Source: Leptospiraceae bacterium (GTDB taxonomy: Bacteria; Spirochaetota; Leptospiria; Leptospirales; Leptospiraceae). From it: DNA of 64,000 nt. The position numbers were made by a program, and so were the translations under genes. The notes under the pieces were generated by a model. That model had not been told where the DNA came from. It saw nothing but the letters and a program-made list of their open reading frames with translations, and made no database searches. The stretch is taken from assembly GCA_015075105.1 (NCBI GenBank), contig JABTUZ010000002.1:654001-718000 (forward strand), read 5' to 3'. Of the stretch, positions 20,693-30,147 are shown one piece after another. The stretch's first letter is position 1; the number at the start of each line of letters is the position of its first letter.

Positions 20693-20820
20693 GACGCACC
20701 TACCCAAATGTCTTTCTTGTATATACGATCAAATACTCGGATAAATCGCCACTTACTATCGACCTCGGTCGGCATTTGCAAATCAATAGCCGGGCAGAAG
20801 CATCATAAATAGAATTATTT
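20687..20820. repeat. ATAAAT-bounded repeat element, diverged copy 2 (134 bp)
   Basis: This copy adjoins copy 1 and shares its terminal ATAAAT. The left end (ATAAATGACGCACCTACC, then TGTCTTTCTTG) and right end (GCAGAAGCATCATAAATAG) align with copies 1 and 3. The middle is more diverged but keeps a GCCA..TT.CTA.CG core and a new hairpin (CGACC TCGG TCG region). The remaining bases to 21019 are AT-rich and hold nothing else that I can identify. Confidence 0.55.
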
Positions 20821-21019
20821 ATGAGTTTTGAGTGAAAATTTATAAGTACTAAAATCTCTCACAAGCAAGACGAAATTTAGCTAAGTGTATTAGATTTTTT
20901 TATTAATGCAAGAAGAAAAAAAGCATTTAGAAATTTATGATATTTTAATTTATATGATAAATTTTTGAAAAATCTATTAGGTCGGCCCTTTGTATGAAAA
21001 AAGAGCCGACTCTATGTAT

Positions 21020-22018
21020 TTATAAAGGAAGAACCGGGTAAGTTACAGTAATAGGCCTTACATCCGTTAGACTTTTCATAAATTCTACTAAATCTTTTTT
21101 CTCTTGTACGGTTAGCGCAAGAGGTTTCATTTGTGGGTCTAAGTTTGTTTTATCGTCACCACCACGGTCGTAGTGTTCGATTACTTCTTCAAGAGTTTTG
21201 TACATGCCGTTGTGCATATAGGGAGCCGACAGAGCCACATTTCTTAATGTAGGAGTTTTAAATGCACCTAAATTCATCTGAACCTTAGTGACTGCAAATC
21301 TGCCCGGATCCGGTTTGTCTTTTTTAATACCCAGATTATGAAAATTATTATTCGTAAAGTTAAACCCGGAATGGCAAATAACGCATCTTGCTTTTCCTTC
21401 AAACAAAGCAAATCCATTTTTTGCAGAGTCACTAATCGCATTTTTATTTCCGGCTCTCCATCTGTCAAAAGGAGAATCTCTGGCAACAATAGTTCTCTCG
21501 TAACTTGCAATAGCTTTTGTAATCGTTGCAAGAGTAATCCCTTCTCCGGGATAGGCTTTGTCAAATAAGATTTTATATCCTCCGATTGCAGATAATTCTT
21601 TTACAAGTTCATCTACATTTTGATTCATCTCACCCGGTGCTTGAATGGGTCCGGCTGCCTGCTCTTCCAAGGTAGCTGCACGCCCATCCCAAAATTGTGT
21701 TTTTTGAAATGCAGTATTGTAAATGGTTGGAGAGTTTTTGTCTAAAAATTTCATTCCGTGCCCGAGTGCAGTAGGAAGACCATCAGAAAAGCCAAGACCG
21801 GGATTGTGGCAAGTAGCACAACTAATCCAATTGGATCCGGAAAGTCTCGGATCAAAATACAAACTCTTACCAAGCTCAATTCTTTCAGGAGTGAGTTTGT
21901 TATTTTCAGGTGTAGGAATAAGGGCTGGAACCTTATAAGGATCGTCTTTTTTCTGGCAAAAGAGCATCGTCAATAAAAGTGTCGCTATTAGGATGATCGT
22001 TTGTATTCTTTTATTCAT
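21020..22018 (-). CDS. Di-haem cytochrome c peroxidase (CcpA/MauG family) lipoprotein
   Basis: Periplasmic peroxidase that reduces hydrogen peroxide with electrons from c-type cytochromes. The 332-residue protein has a lipobox LFC with Cys21, so it is probably lipid-anchored. Two haem sites are seen, CATCH at 67-71 and CVICH at 212-216, together with family landmarks SPTIYNTAF (96-104), WDGRAATLEEQA and APYMHNGMYKTLEEVI. Length fits the family. It stands alone between two sensor kinase genes. MauG-type enzymes share this fold, so the substrate is not proven. Confidence 0.92.
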   Translation of the reverse strand: MNKRIQTIILIATLLLTMLFCQKKDDPYKVPALIPTPENNKLTPERIELGKSLYFDPRLSGSNWISCATCHNPGLGFSDGLPTALGHGMKFLDKNSPTIYNTAFQKTQFWDGRAATLEEQAAGPIQAPGEMNQNVDELVKELSAIGGYKILFDKAYPGEGITLATITKAIASYERTIVARDSPFDRWRAGNKNAISDSAKNGFALFEGKARCVICHSGFNFTNNNFHNLGIKKDKPDPGRFAVTKVQMNLGAFKTPTLRNVALSAPYMHNGMYKTLEEVIEHYDRGGDDKTNLDPQMKPLALTVQEKKDLVEFMKSLTDVRPITVTYPVLPL

Positions 22019-22094
22019 TTTTTTCTCCGATAAGTGTTAGTCTGTTTTTATGAAGATATTAGCAAGTGAAATTTTATTTTTTTACTGTAGAGAG

Positions 22095-24440
22095 TTATAT
22101 TATTTTACTTTCATTTTCCAGGGGTATTGTGAAATAAAAATTACTGCCTTTACCAAAGGTACTTTCTACCTGAATTTGTCCTCCTTGTTTTTCTATAAAT
22201 TCTTTACAAATAAGCAGCCCAAGTCCAGTGCCGGTTTCGTTTTCTGTTCCTGTTTTTTGGTATAGAGATTCTAATTGAAATAATTTTTCTAAATTTTTTT
22301 GCTCGATCCCAATCCCGGAATCTATAATTTCTATTTTTAGAAATTTGTCAAAAATCGAGCTTCTTACAGTTATCATGCTATTCGGGTGAGAAAACTTCAT
22401 AGCATTTGTTAATAAATTTCTTAATACGGTACTTAATAAAGACGTATCTGTGTATATCGTGTCGTCTTCGCATAGTTCTGTTTCAATTTGTATTTTCTTT
22501 CTGATTAAGTTGGCAGATAGAAGTGGTAGTGTAGAATTCAATACTGCTCGAAAAGAAATATTTTTCGGCTTGTATTCAATTTGCTTACTTTGTGATCTTG
22601 CCCAAAGTAATAAATTTTCCAATAACGCAAGAGCTGATTTTGTAGCACCTTGAATCATTGTCAGATATTCAGTTTGCCCTTCTTTACTAACTCCATCTTT
22701 TACTTCTAACAAAAATAATTCTACAAGTCCCAAAATTCCGTTAATAGGATTTTTTAAATCGTGACCGATGATACTGAAAAATCTGTCTTTGGTTGCATTG
22801 GCTATTCTCAACTTTTCTTCTATTTCTTTCAATTCGGTAATATCCGTCCGGATCGATATATACTCGTAGATTTTTCCTTCTATATTTCTAAACGGAACGA
22901 TGGTGGACTCAACCCAGTAAAAGCTGCCGTCTTTTCTTTTATTTTTGATTTCTGCTTTCCAAACTCTTCCTTTCATCAAAGATTTGTACATATCTTTGAA
23001 AAATTCTTGTGAGTGGTATCCCGAATTTAGAATACGATGATTCTGACCAATCAACTCTTCTTTAGAATAGTAGCTAATTTCGCAAAATTTGTCGTTAGCG
23101 TATAAAATTTCACCTTGCACATTTGTGATAGCAACGATCGCATGCTCGTCTAACGCATGTTTCTGGTTGGACAATTGGCTAAGCGCATTTTTTGCTTCCA
23201 TTTCACTTTTTTGGAATTTATCTGTCATTTTTTCTGCGAGTGAAATCGCATTTTCTTTTGTGTGGATTAAAGATGCCCAAACAATTGTTACAAGAAAACT
23301 AATTAGAATTCCTGTAAGGAAAACAATGAGGGGCATGTCCGAGTTACTTCCTTTTTTGAACTCCGGTAGAGGCACTACTTTGATAGACCAAGTTCTGCCC
23401 GAATGGTTTATGTTGAATTCCTTTGTATAAGAATATTTCTTGTAAAACTTTTCAGTGATTTTATCTTCATTGTGGTTTTGAAATATATTTCCTGAATCAT
23501 ATAAGATGGTAGATTTCTTATTTTTGTCTTCTTCAAACACTACAAAATCTGCAAGATTCCCTAAGCTCTCTGAAATTCCTTTTAATAATTCGTTTATTTG
23601 AATTGGTGCATAAGCCCAACCAATTAAAGAATTCCACCTCTCTTTTTTTTCTGTTCCGTAAATATTTTTTTTGAAAATAGGGGATAGCATTAGAAACCCG
23701 GGAAGCCCTTTCAAATCTTGGATGAGATTAACTTTTTTTGTAAGTATAGTTTGATTTTTTTCGATAGACTCAATTGCAGCTTCTCGTCTATTTATTTCCG
23801 ATCCAATATCCAATCCTCTCGCAAGAATATTTTTATTGTATGGCTCAATGTATTCTATTATAAACAATTCAGGGTAGTTGCCTTGTGTTTTTAGCTCAAA
23901 GTTTGATGCTCCGTCTGATTTTGTATTGATTAAAAACTGCGGCAGTTTTGAGCGAGGTACATAACGTATAAATCCATAGCCTAAGACTCCCGGATACTCT
24001 TCCAATGGAAGCTCACTGACATAACGTTTCCATTCACTTCGGCTGACATGGTCGGATGCATAAAAGAAACCTGCCATTCCTTTTAGAGTTCTGGAATGGA
24101 TGTTTAATCTGCTATTAATAGTTTGACGGACTTGATCGGCTACATTATCAAAGCGTATTTGATTGGAGCGAGTTACTTGAGCATGGGCTATATAAGAAAT
24201 TAACGCTGAAAAAATTATTCCTGAAACAAAGATTACAAAAAATAAATACCACTTAAATAAAAAGCTAATTAGCCGTAGGAAGATTTTCTTTTTTGTTAAG
24301 AAGTATAATGAGCTCAAGGGGCAATAGTCATCGAAAAATATTGTATTTAATGATACACCAGAGTGCTCGAAAACCGTCTTTCCAACCGATTTTTTTGCCT
24401 TCTGCATAAGTCCTTCCGTAATAAGAAATCCCGACTTCAT
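22095..24440 (-). CDS. CHASE-PAS sensor histidine kinase
   Basis: Membrane sensor kinase of up to 781 residues. It has a helix at about 64-86, a CHASE extracellular sensor domain (about 95-350, with [14 protein letters not shown] and [12 protein letters not shown]), and a second helix at 370-391. A PAS domain follows at about 430-540 ([21 protein letters not shown]), then DHp with GHDLKNP (His560) and a HATPase with DSGIGI and [12 protein letters not shown]. No receiver domain is attached. The longest frame starts at 24440 and would overlap the glycosyltransferase gene by 113 bp. A start at 24407 or a non-ATG start after 24328 is likelier, but none has a good ribosome site. Confidence 0.88.
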   Translation of the reverse strand: MKSGFLITEGLMQKAKKSVGKTVFEHSGVSLNTIFFDDYCPLSSLYFLTKKKIFLRLISFLFKWYLFFVIFVSGIIFSALISYIAHAQVTRSNQIRFDNVADQVRQTINSRLNIHSRTLKGMAGFFYASDHVSRSEWKRYVSELPLEEYPGVLGYGFIRYVPRSKLPQFLINTKSDGASNFELKTQGNYPELFIIEYIEPYNKNILARGLDIGSEINRREAAIESIEKNQTILTKKVNLIQDLKGLPGFLMLSPIFKKNIYGTEKKERWNSLIGWAYAPIQINELLKGISESLGNLADFVVFEEDKNKKSTILYDSGNIFQNHNEDKITEKFYKKYSYTKEFNINHSGRTWSIKVVPLPEFKKGSNSDMPLIVFLTGILISFLVTIVWASLIHTKENAISLAEKMTDKFQKSEMEAKNALSQLSNQKHALDEHAIVAITNVQGEILYANDKFCEISYYSKEELIGQNHRILNSGYHSQEFFKDMYKSLMKGRVWKAEIKNKRKDGSFYWVESTIVPFRNIEGKIYEYISIRTDITELKEIEEKLRIANATKDRFFSIIGHDLKNPINGILGLVELFLLEVKDGVSKEGQTEYLTMIQGATKSALALLENLLLWARSQSKQIEYKPKNISFRAVLNSTLPLLSANLIRKKIQIETELCEDDTIYTDTSLLSTVLRNLLTNAMKFSHPNSMITVRSSIFDKFLKIEIIDSGIGIEQKNLEKLFQLESLYQKTGTENETGTGLGLLICKEFIEKQGGQIQVESTFGKGSNFYFTIPLENESKII

Positions 24441-25020
24441 AAATTCGAATTTCAGGAATCTTAGCTACTTTTGCTGTAATTTCCGGCTCAAATCCAAACC
24501 TGTTTTCTTCTATAGAAATATTTTTGATTACATTAGAGCGAAATGCTTTGTAGCAAGTTTCCATATCTGTAAGATTAATATTTGTAAACATATTCGATAA
24601 AGTGGTAAGAAATAAATTTCCTAAACTATGCCAGTAGTAAACTACTCTATGTGGTCTTCCACCCATAAATCTGGATCCAAACACTACATCGGCTTTCCCC
24701 TGCAAAATAGGCTCAATGACTCCGGGGATTTCCATAGGATCGTATTCCAAGTCTGCATCTTGCACAATTAAAATATCTCCTGTTGCTGCCTGAAATCCGG
24801 TTCTAAGCGCTGCACCCTTACCTTGATTCAATTCGTGATATACGATTTTGTTTGCTAATTTTGCGGCTTTCGTTTTTAAAATCTCTCTTGTACCATCTTT
24901 TGAGAAATCATCCACAACGATAACTTCTTTGTTTTTATAGGGGACTTTTTTTACTGCTTCCAGTACGTTCAAGATCGTGTTTTTTTCGTTGTAACACGGA
25001 ATAATTATTGACAATTTCAT
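24328..25020 (-). CDS. Family 2 glycosyltransferase (polyprenyl-phosphate sugar transferase type)
   Basis: GT-A glycosyltransferase of the dolichyl-phosphate mannose synthase-like group. From the ATG at 25020 it reads [20 protein letters not shown], the classic GT2 start. VDDFSKDGT and QDADLEYDP (metal-binding DAD) follow, and then FGSRFMGG. The frame could extend to 25146, but those 42 residues have no family match and would cross the upstream divergent gene, so I reject the longer start. Its lack of C-terminal membrane helices indicates a peripheral enzyme. The sugar donor and acceptor are unknown. Confidence 0.88.
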   Translation of the reverse strand: MKLSIIIPCYNEKNTILNVLEAVKKVPYKNKEVIVVDDFSKDGTREILKTKAAKLANKIVYHELNQGKGAALRTGFQAATGDILIVQDADLEYDPMEIPGVIEPILQGKADVVFGSRFMGGRPHRVVYYWHSLGNLFLTTLSNMFTNINLTDMETCYKAFRSNVIKNISIEENRFGFEPEITAKVAKIPEIRIYEVGISYYGRTYAEGKKIGWKDGFRALWCIIKYNIFR

Positions 25021-25127
25021 AGTTAGACAGATATTTTTTACTCCGAAAAATTTTACTACTTTTTTTTCTGTTACTCTACAATTTTCAATAGAATTGACGA
25101 AATGAACCCAAGTAAAATTCTCGTGGT

Positions 25128-26045
25128 GTGAAAGAAGAAAGACCATTCCTGCATATATTTTTATTTGTACTAACCTTCCTTTCTCTTACTTATAGAGAAG
25201 CTCTCCCCTATATTCTGTTTACTGGTGACGGCAAGGTAGCTTTTGAAATTCTATCTAAAGAGTGGTCTTACTCTGTGGCTCTGATACTTATTTTATTTTC
25301 TCATGAAATGGGGCATTATATTCCTGCAAGGTACTATGGAATTCGGGCAACACTGCCTTATTTTATCCCATTTCCATTTGGACCAATAGGTACAATGGGT
25401 GCTGTGATTCGCATAAAAGATGCTATACCAGACAAAGAAAAACTTTTTGATATAGGAGTCGGTGGTCCGGTGATGAGTTTGATTTTATCTATTCCTTGTT
25501 GGGTTGTTGGTTTGTATTTATCAGAACTTGTACCTATTGATAATTTTCAGAATAAATCGGAATTGATTTTTTTTGGGGATAGCATTTTTACCTATTTTAG
25601 TGGACAGTGGATACTCGGTCCATACAACACTCAGCAATTCGACGTAATGATTCATCCACTTGCAAAGGCAGGGTGGGTGGGACTACTTGTAACTGCGATC
25701 AATCTTCTTCCATTTGGGCAGCTTGATGGTGGCCACGTAATTTATTCTGTATTCGGTGAAAAATATAGAAGATGGATATATTACCTTTTCTTAGCGTTTA
25801 TGCTTCTAAGTCTTTGGAACTTTTCTTGGCTTGTGTGGACACTTTTAATTTATTTTATAATAAAAGTGGAGCACCCTTATATTCCAGATTCCCATTTTCC
25901 TTTAACTCCGTTTAGAAAAAAACTTGGGATATTTATGCTTCTCTCTCTAGTATTTATTTTTGTGCCTTCTCCGATTTTTCTTGGTAGTGAAATGGAAAAA
26001 TCTTCAATTTTAGAAAATATTTGGAAGTCTATTTTCGGATCGTAA
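25128..26045 (+). CDS. Site-2 protease family (M50) membrane metalloprotease
   Basis: Intramembrane zinc protease. The 305-residue protein has about six hydrophobic segments. It has HEMGH at 59-63 (zinc ligands and catalytic Glu), a [10 protein letters not shown] loop, [11 protein letters not shown], and [13 protein letters not shown] with the third ligand Asp200. No PDZ domain is present, so it resembles the short soluble-loop S2P group rather than RseP. The start is GTG at 25128 with no clear ribosome site. The substrate is unknown; the next gene on the same strand, a secreted propeller protein, is 63 bp away. Confidence 0.88.
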   Translation: MKEERPFLHIFLFVLTFLSLTYREALPYILFTGDGKVAFEILSKEWSYSVALILILFSHEMGHYIPARYYGIRATLPYFIPFPFGPIGTMGAVIRIKDAIPDKEKLFDIGVGGPVMSLILSIPCWVVGLYLSELVPIDNFQNKSELIFFGDSIFTYFSGQWILGPYNTQQFDVMIHPLAKAGWVGLLVTAINLLPFGQLDGGHVIYSVFGEKYRRWIYYLFLAFMLLSLWNFSWLVWTLLIYFIIKVEHPYIPDSHFPLTPFRKKLGIFMLLSLVFIFVPSPIFLGSEMEKSSILENIWKSIFGS

Positions 26046-26108
26046 CACAAAAATGTATTTGATTTTACATTCAATAGTTGTATTTACTGTAGGATAAGAA
26101 TAAGAAAA

Positions 26109-27533
26109 ATGAAGAATTTAATATTAGCAATACTTTTGACTTTTTTTATAATTTTTCCAAATCCTATTTTTTCAGAAGACGTTGAAGAATACGCACTATC
26201 CGATAGTCCTTATGGATTGACTTTTGACGGATCCAATTTTTGGTATATTGATTCAAAAAGAAGGGCCTTGTATAAAATTGATGAATTTGGCAAGCAAGAA
26301 GTATTTAATTTAGGAGTTCCAAAACTCACTGGAATTACCTTTGATTCGAGAGAAGGTAGAATATTTGTAGCTTCCAGCAGATTAATTCTAAAAGTAGAGC
26401 CCAATACAGGTGGGGTGACAGATCGGATTCACATTCCGATTGATAAGATTGGTGGAGTAGCAAGTGTCGCAGGAGTTTTGTATATTCTAAATTCCGAAAA
26501 TGGAAAAGTAGTTATATACGATAAGGCGACAGAGCAAATCATTGGTGGATTCTTTTCTGATCGATCCGAGCCAAAAGATATTTGTTACGGGAAAGAAAGC
26601 CTTTGGATAAGCGATTCTACAGACGGAAATATTTATAGATACAATATTGAAACAGGGAAGATTACAGGCTCCGTAAAATCTCCGGGTAAAGATATTCGAG
26701 GACTTGTATTTATCGGATCGAAACTTTGGATTGTTGACAAAGAAGAAAAAAAAGCAAAACGAATCAATTATATTGAAACAGACAGATTTATAGCGTCTTT
26801 GGAAAAAGAATTTCATATAGAAGTAGAATTAAACTTTTCACTGAACGAGCCTTCTATTGCAGGTGGAGAACTGGCGATCCTATTTCCTCCTACTACAGAG
26901 CACCAAAGAGTAAGAAATGTAAAATCAAGCGATGAAAGATTTCAGGTAAATACAACCGAATTTGAAACAAGGTCTTTAATAAAAAGTTTGATCATTGGAG
27001 ATACAACAGGGAAACAATCTTTAAAATACAGCTTTTCTGTAAGAACTCAAAATATTCGGTATTATATTACAGATGAATATCTTGCGAAAAAAGAAAGCAT
27101 CACTTCCGACCTTCACTCTTTTCAAAAATTCCCTGAAGCTGCAAAAGGGAAGAACACTACTTTTTTTCTAAACAAACTTTTTGATGGTAGGTTATACAGT
27201 TCTAACCTTTCTTCTCTCTCTTCTAATCTACTTACCAATGGCTTCCCCGTAAAACCAGCGATGACTATCAAGTTTGACTCACAGGGAAATAGTAAAATAT
27301 ATGAGTCTTTAAATTCCTATATATTGAATTTTGGGTGGATTCCTATCAATGAAGTCAAACTTTCCAGTGGAGAAACCAGTCGATCTTTTGTAAAATCTGA
27401 AACTACGGTTGATTTAGTGCATAGTATAAATTTTGAAATTCTAAAATCTCCTTTATTTTTTAGGAAAAGCAAAAGCTCGCCTTGGATTAATTTGGACTCT
27501 GAAATCAAAATTTCTACAAAAAATCAAGAATAA
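26109..27533 (+). CDS. Secreted beta-propeller protein, function unknown
   Basis: Exported protein of 474 residues with a signal peptide (1-22, ending PIFSE). Residues about 25-235 form NHL/SMP-30-like propeller blades with recurring D-x-x-x-W-x-x-D patterns (FDGSNFWYIDS, YGKESLWISDS, FIGSKLWIVDK). The C-terminal half is beta-rich, with a segment around 235-330 that reminds me weakly of the N-terminal domain of transglutaminase-like proteins, but no catalytic triad follows. It ends 10 bp before the first of two small cysteine-rich secreted proteins, so the three may form one unit. I do not recognise a specific function. Confidence 0.7.
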   Translation: MKNLILAILLTFFIIFPNPIFSEDVEEYALSDSPYGLTFDGSNFWYIDSKRRALYKIDEFGKQEVFNLGVPKLTGITFDSREGRIFVASSRLILKVEPNTGGVTDRIHIPIDKIGGVASVAGVLYILNSENGKVVIYDKATEQIIGGFFSDRSEPKDICYGKESLWISDSTDGNIYRYNIETGKITGSVKSPGKDIRGLVFIGSKLWIVDKEEKKAKRINYIETDRFIASLEKEFHIEVELNFSLNEPSIAGGELAILFPPTTEHQRVRNVKSSDERFQVNTTEFETRSLIKSLIIGDTTGKQSLKYSFSVRTQNIRYYITDEYLAKKESITSDLHSFQKFPEAAKGKNTTFFLNKLFDGRLYSSNLSSLSSNLLTNGFPVKPAMTIKFDSQGNSKIYESLNSYILNFGWIPINEVKLSSGETSRSFVKSETTVDLVHSINFEILKSPLFFRKSKSSPWINLDSEIKISTKNQE

Positions 27534-27543
27534 TGGAGTGCTT

Positions 27544-27909
27544 ATGAAACTCATTCAGTGGAGTTATTTATGTATCATTCAATTTTTAGGATTTAGCATT
27601 TTTGCTCAATCTTCTGTGTATTTTTGCCCAAAAACGACATACTATGCTTATTGTTATAAAGGAGCTGATGCAGACGAGTGCGCAAAATCTAAATGCCAGA
27701 GTGCAGGCGGGGAAGATTGCAAGCCGATTGTAAGCTGTAAAAACATAGGTCACGGAGCAATTGCAACCGGACACGATTCAGAAGGAGTTTCTATAATTGG
27801 AACTTCTTGCAGCTACGACAGTCCTGAAAAAGCAAAAACAGAAGCAATCAAACAGTGTGTCAAATATGGAGGGGTTGACTGTAAAATTATCCATACATGG
27901 GATGGATAA
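27544..27909 (+). CDS. Secreted cysteine-rich DUF4189-like protein, copy A
   Basis: Small exported protein (121 residues from the ATG at 27544). That ATG is favoured over a GTG at 27538 because GGAG lies five bases before it. A signal peptide ending SIFAQ is followed by a cysteine-rich body made of one and a half DUF4189-like units. The pattern is A..A...C...GG..C (CAKSKCQSAGGEDC, then EAIKQCVKYGGVDC) with GAIA and GTSC between. The paired cysteines suggest disulphides. It is a clear paralogue of the next gene. DUF4189 has no firm function that I know of. Confidence 0.72.
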   Translation: MKLIQWSYLCIIQFLGFSIFAQSSVYFCPKTTYYAYCYKGADADECAKSKCQSAGGEDCKPIVSCKNIGHGAIATGHDSEGVSIIGTSCSYDSPEKAKTEAIKQCVKYGGVDCKIIHTWDG

Positions 27910-27982
27910 TTTTACAAAATTTCTTGACTTTTATTTTTTATATGAGAATTTCAGTTAATTTCTTATTCAAAGGAAAAATACT

Positions 27983-28345
27983 ATGAAATCAATTTTATTT
28001 GGAATCCTATTTTCGAGTTTTATTGCAGTTGGAGTGTATGCCCAATCTGCCGTTTACTTTTGCCCGGATACTACAAGCTACGGTTATTGCTATGGTGCCC
28101 CTGAGGTCGATCAATGTGCTTTGGATAAATGCCAAGAGTATGGCGGGACGAACTGCCAGCAAATTGTGGACTGCAAAAAAAAGGGTTATGGTGCCATTGC
28201 TCTCGGAGAAAACTCTGAAGGAGCTGCTGTGATTGGAACCTCTTGCGGATTTGGTAATCTTGCTGGAGCAAAAAATGAAGCTGTAAAACAATGCACAAAA
28301 TACGGTGGGATCAACTGCCAAGTAAAAAATACATGGAACGGTTAA
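27983..28345 (+). CDS. Secreted cysteine-rich DUF4189-like protein, copy B
   Basis: Paralogue of the preceding gene (120 residues) with the same layout: a signal peptide ending GVYAQ, then SAVYFCPDTT, CALDKCQEYGGTNC, GAIALGENSEGAAVIGTSC and EAVKQCTKYGGINC. All cysteine positions match copy A, while about half of the other residues differ, so the duplication is not recent. AAGGA lies eight bases before the ATG. A strong hairpin terminator follows. The role is unknown, probably envelope or extracellular. Confidence 0.74.
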   Translation: MKSILFGILFSSFIAVGVYAQSAVYFCPDTTSYGYCYGAPEVDQCALDKCQEYGGTNCQQIVDCKKKGYGAIALGENSEGAAVIGTSCGFGNLAGAKNEAVKQCTKYGGINCQVKNTWNG

Positions 28346-28382
28346 TTAAATAGATAAAGATTTGCTTTTGATTATATTTTTA

Positions 28383-28430
28383 ACTCATTTTAAATCTTTT
28401 GAAAATAAGAGATTTGAAATGAGTTTTAAG
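28383..28430 (+). terminator. Hairpin terminator after the DUF4189-like pair
   Basis: A 15-bp stem with one mismatch (28383-28397 pairs with 28410-28424, ACTCATTTTAAATCT) around a 12-base loop, followed by a TTTT run. It lies 38 bp after the stop of copy B. Confidence 0.65.
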
Positions 28431-28464
28431 TATCTTTAATGTTGATACCGAAACAATCTCCATT

Positions 28465-28812
28465 ATGCTTGTAAACAAAGAAAGACTTAATTTACTCAAA
28501 GACGATAGTAGTGAAGTCGAACTGAATTGGCTGAAAGGTCTTATTGACCAAGTAGTTGAAGACTTGGAATCCAGAATGAAAACTATGAGTACTATTAATT
28601 CAAATAACACAAAAGAAATAATTTCTGAACTTCACAAAATTAGCGGAGTAGCAGCCAATTTTGGATTAGAAGATTTACACCAAAAAGTTTCAGGATTGGA
28701 AAAATTGGCTAAGAATGAAAAAGTAAGCGAAGCGATAGATAATTTTCCAAGCACTCGATCCATCTGGGAAGAAACTAAAAAAGAATTGCTAATCTTTCAG
28801 AATGAGCTTTAA
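28465..28812 (+). CDS. Stand-alone HPt (histidine phosphotransfer) protein
   Basis: Small cytoplasmic phosphorelay protein of 115 residues. The segment ELHKISGVAANFGLEDL (55-71) matches the HPt motif, with His57 as the likely phosphoacceptor, and KVSGLEKLAK follows as the second helix pair. It has no attached kinase or receiver domain. It is convergent with fliE, only 4 bp apart. Hybrid kinases with receiver domains occur in this window (18.3-20.6 kb and possibly the right edge) and could be partners, but nothing in the sequence links them. Start choice is only moderately sure because no ribosome site is evident. Confidence 0.7.
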   Translation: MLVNKERLNLLKDDSSEVELNWLKGLIDQVVEDLESRMKTMSTINSNNTKEIISELHKISGVAANFGLEDLHQKVSGLEKLAKNEKVSEAIDNFPSTRSIWEETKKELLIFQNEL

Positions 28813-28816
28813 AAAT

Positions 28817-29185
28817 TTATCTTAAACTTGTAAGCTCTCTATAGGCTCTCACAAACCCATCTGCAAGAGTTTTAGTGAAAGTCAGAGAAATTCTCGCTTT
28901 TTCTGCTGCGATCATTACATCGTGGGCATCAACTGAGTTTGGATCAAACACAAGTTTTTGGGTCATTTCATCTGCTTGCACTTGTGCGTCGTTTACATTT
29001 TCAAAAGATTTTTTTAATACACTCGCAAAACTTTCAGCTACATCATCAGGGCTTTGAACCGATGCCTTATCTCCGTAGTGGCGAGTATCGGTTACATTTA
29101 CTGAAACTTTATCTCCAACTGGAGTGATTGAAAAAGGTTTCCCTGAATTATATAAATTTGTATTAGAGTTGAATGATATATTCAT
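28817..29185 (-). CDS. fliE: FliE, flagellar MS-ring/rod junction protein
   Basis: Joins the MS ring to the proximal rod and is exported by the type III apparatus. The 122-residue protein has a variable N-terminus and the conserved C-terminal helices: SFASVLKKSFENVNDAQVQA, DPNSVDAHDVMIAAEKARIS, and LADGFVRAYRELTSL at the end. It is the last gene of flgB-flgC-fliE, 2 bp after the flgC stop. Confidence 0.95.
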   Translation of the reverse strand: MNISFNSNTNLYNSGKPFSITPVGDKVSVNVTDTRHYGDKASVQSPDDVAESFASVLKKSFENVNDAQVQADEMTQKLVFDPNSVDAHDVMIAAEKARISLTFTKTLADGFVRAYRELTSLR

Positions 29186-29187
29186 AA

Positions 29188-29649
29188 TTATGCCCTACCT
29201 ATTTCCATTGCTTTATTAAACATAGCTTTACTTCCATTAATCATTTGAACGTTTGCTTCATACGAGCGTGAAGCGGAAATCATATCTGTCATTTCTGTAA
29301 CAATATTTATATTAGGCATTTCTACATAGCCTTTTTTTTCACCAATTTTAATCGCATCGGGGTGAGTTGGATCGTAAACCAATCTAAGAGGACTCATATC
29401 CTTTTCAATCTTCATTACTTTTACTCCCTTTCCATCTCCCGGAGCAATTCCAAACGGATACACAGGGCTTTTCCACCTTGTCCTTAAATTAATCGGAGTC
29501 ATTATCACCCGATCTCTTCTAAAAGGGCCGTCTCCATTTGTATTTCTTGTAGTTGTCGCGTTTGCAATATTATTGGAAATAACGTCCATCCTGAGACGTT
29601 GTGCGGAAAGGCCTGTTGCCGATACATTAATTGATGTAAATAAACCCAT
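29188..29649 (-). CDS. flgC: FlgC, flagellar proximal rod protein
   Basis: Rod subunit exported through the flagellar gate. The 153 residues include the family N-terminus (INVSATGLSAQRLRMDVISN followed by NIANATTT), the DPTHPDA segment, and the C-terminal helix MISASRSYEANVQMINGSKAM. An AGGAG site precedes the ATG. It lies 9 bp after flgB and 2 bp before fliE. Confidence 0.96.
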   Translation of the reverse strand: MGLFTSINVSATGLSAQRLRMDVISNNIANATTTRNTNGDGPFRRDRVIMTPINLRTRWKSPVYPFGIAPGDGKGVKVMKIEKDMSPLRLVYDPTHPDAIKIGEKKGYVEMPNINIVTEMTDMISASRSYEANVQMINGSKAMFNKAMEIGRA

Positions 29650-29658
29650 TTTTTACTC

Positions 29659-30090
29659 CTAAGCCATTCTCATAACTATATTCAATTGCTTGAAATTCTG
29701 ATTCAATCTTTCTGTGAGAATTGTATAAGCCATTTGGTTGTGAGAGGCTTCTGTCATTTCTTTTTCTATATCTACGTTGTTCCCATCTGCTCTCATTGTA
29801 GTGAGGTAGTCTATATTTACTTTTGGCTTAACTTCATTGTGGTCGAGAGGTTTGAAAAGCTGTATATGTCTTTCGTCAGAGATTTGAGTCGGGAGCGCCT
29901 TTTCTGCCATAATTTTCTCGGATTCAATCGCTCGCTTTAAATTGGCTTCAAACAAGACTTCACTTCTTTTAAAATGAGGAACGTCCACGTTTGCAATGTT
30001 ATCCGATATAACTTTTCTTTTTAAAATTGCGTTACTCATACCTCTATGCAAAAGGCTTTGAGTCTTCATAAAATATGTATCTGTAAACAT
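29659..30090 (-). CDS. flgB: FlgB, flagellar proximal rod protein
   Basis: Rod subunit, first gene of flgB-flgC-fliE. From the ATG at 30090 it has 143 residues with LHRGMSNAILKRKVISDN followed by IANVDVPHFKRSEV near the N-terminus and the conserved tail MTEASHNQMAYTILTERLN. A GTG at 30102 would extend the frame by four codons, but it is itself part of the GGAG ribosome site six bases before the ATG, so the ATG is the start. A 40-bp perfect inverted repeat and a repeat element lie in its upstream region. Confidence 0.95.
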   Translation of the reverse strand: MFTDTYFMKTQSLLHRGMSNAILKRKVISDNIANVDVPHFKRSEVLFEANLKRAIESEKIMAEKALPTQISDERHIQLFKPLDHNEVKPKVNIDYLTTMRADGNNVDIEKEMTEASHNQMAYTILTERLNQNFKQLNIVMRMA

Positions 30091-30147
30091 AAAATTCTCC
30101 ACTATACTCTTCGGTAGCTTTCACTTTACCCAAAAGCAAAATATGTC

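Noticed and set aside
20570-20820. Integron attC sites
   Set aside because: Paired conserved ends and a variable hairpin are reminiscent of attC, but the GTT-type core sites, cassette spacing and an integrase were not seen.
30091-30147. Sigma28-type flagellar promoter before flgB
   Set aside because: TAAAGTGA and CCGAAGAG are present, but the spacing is far too short.
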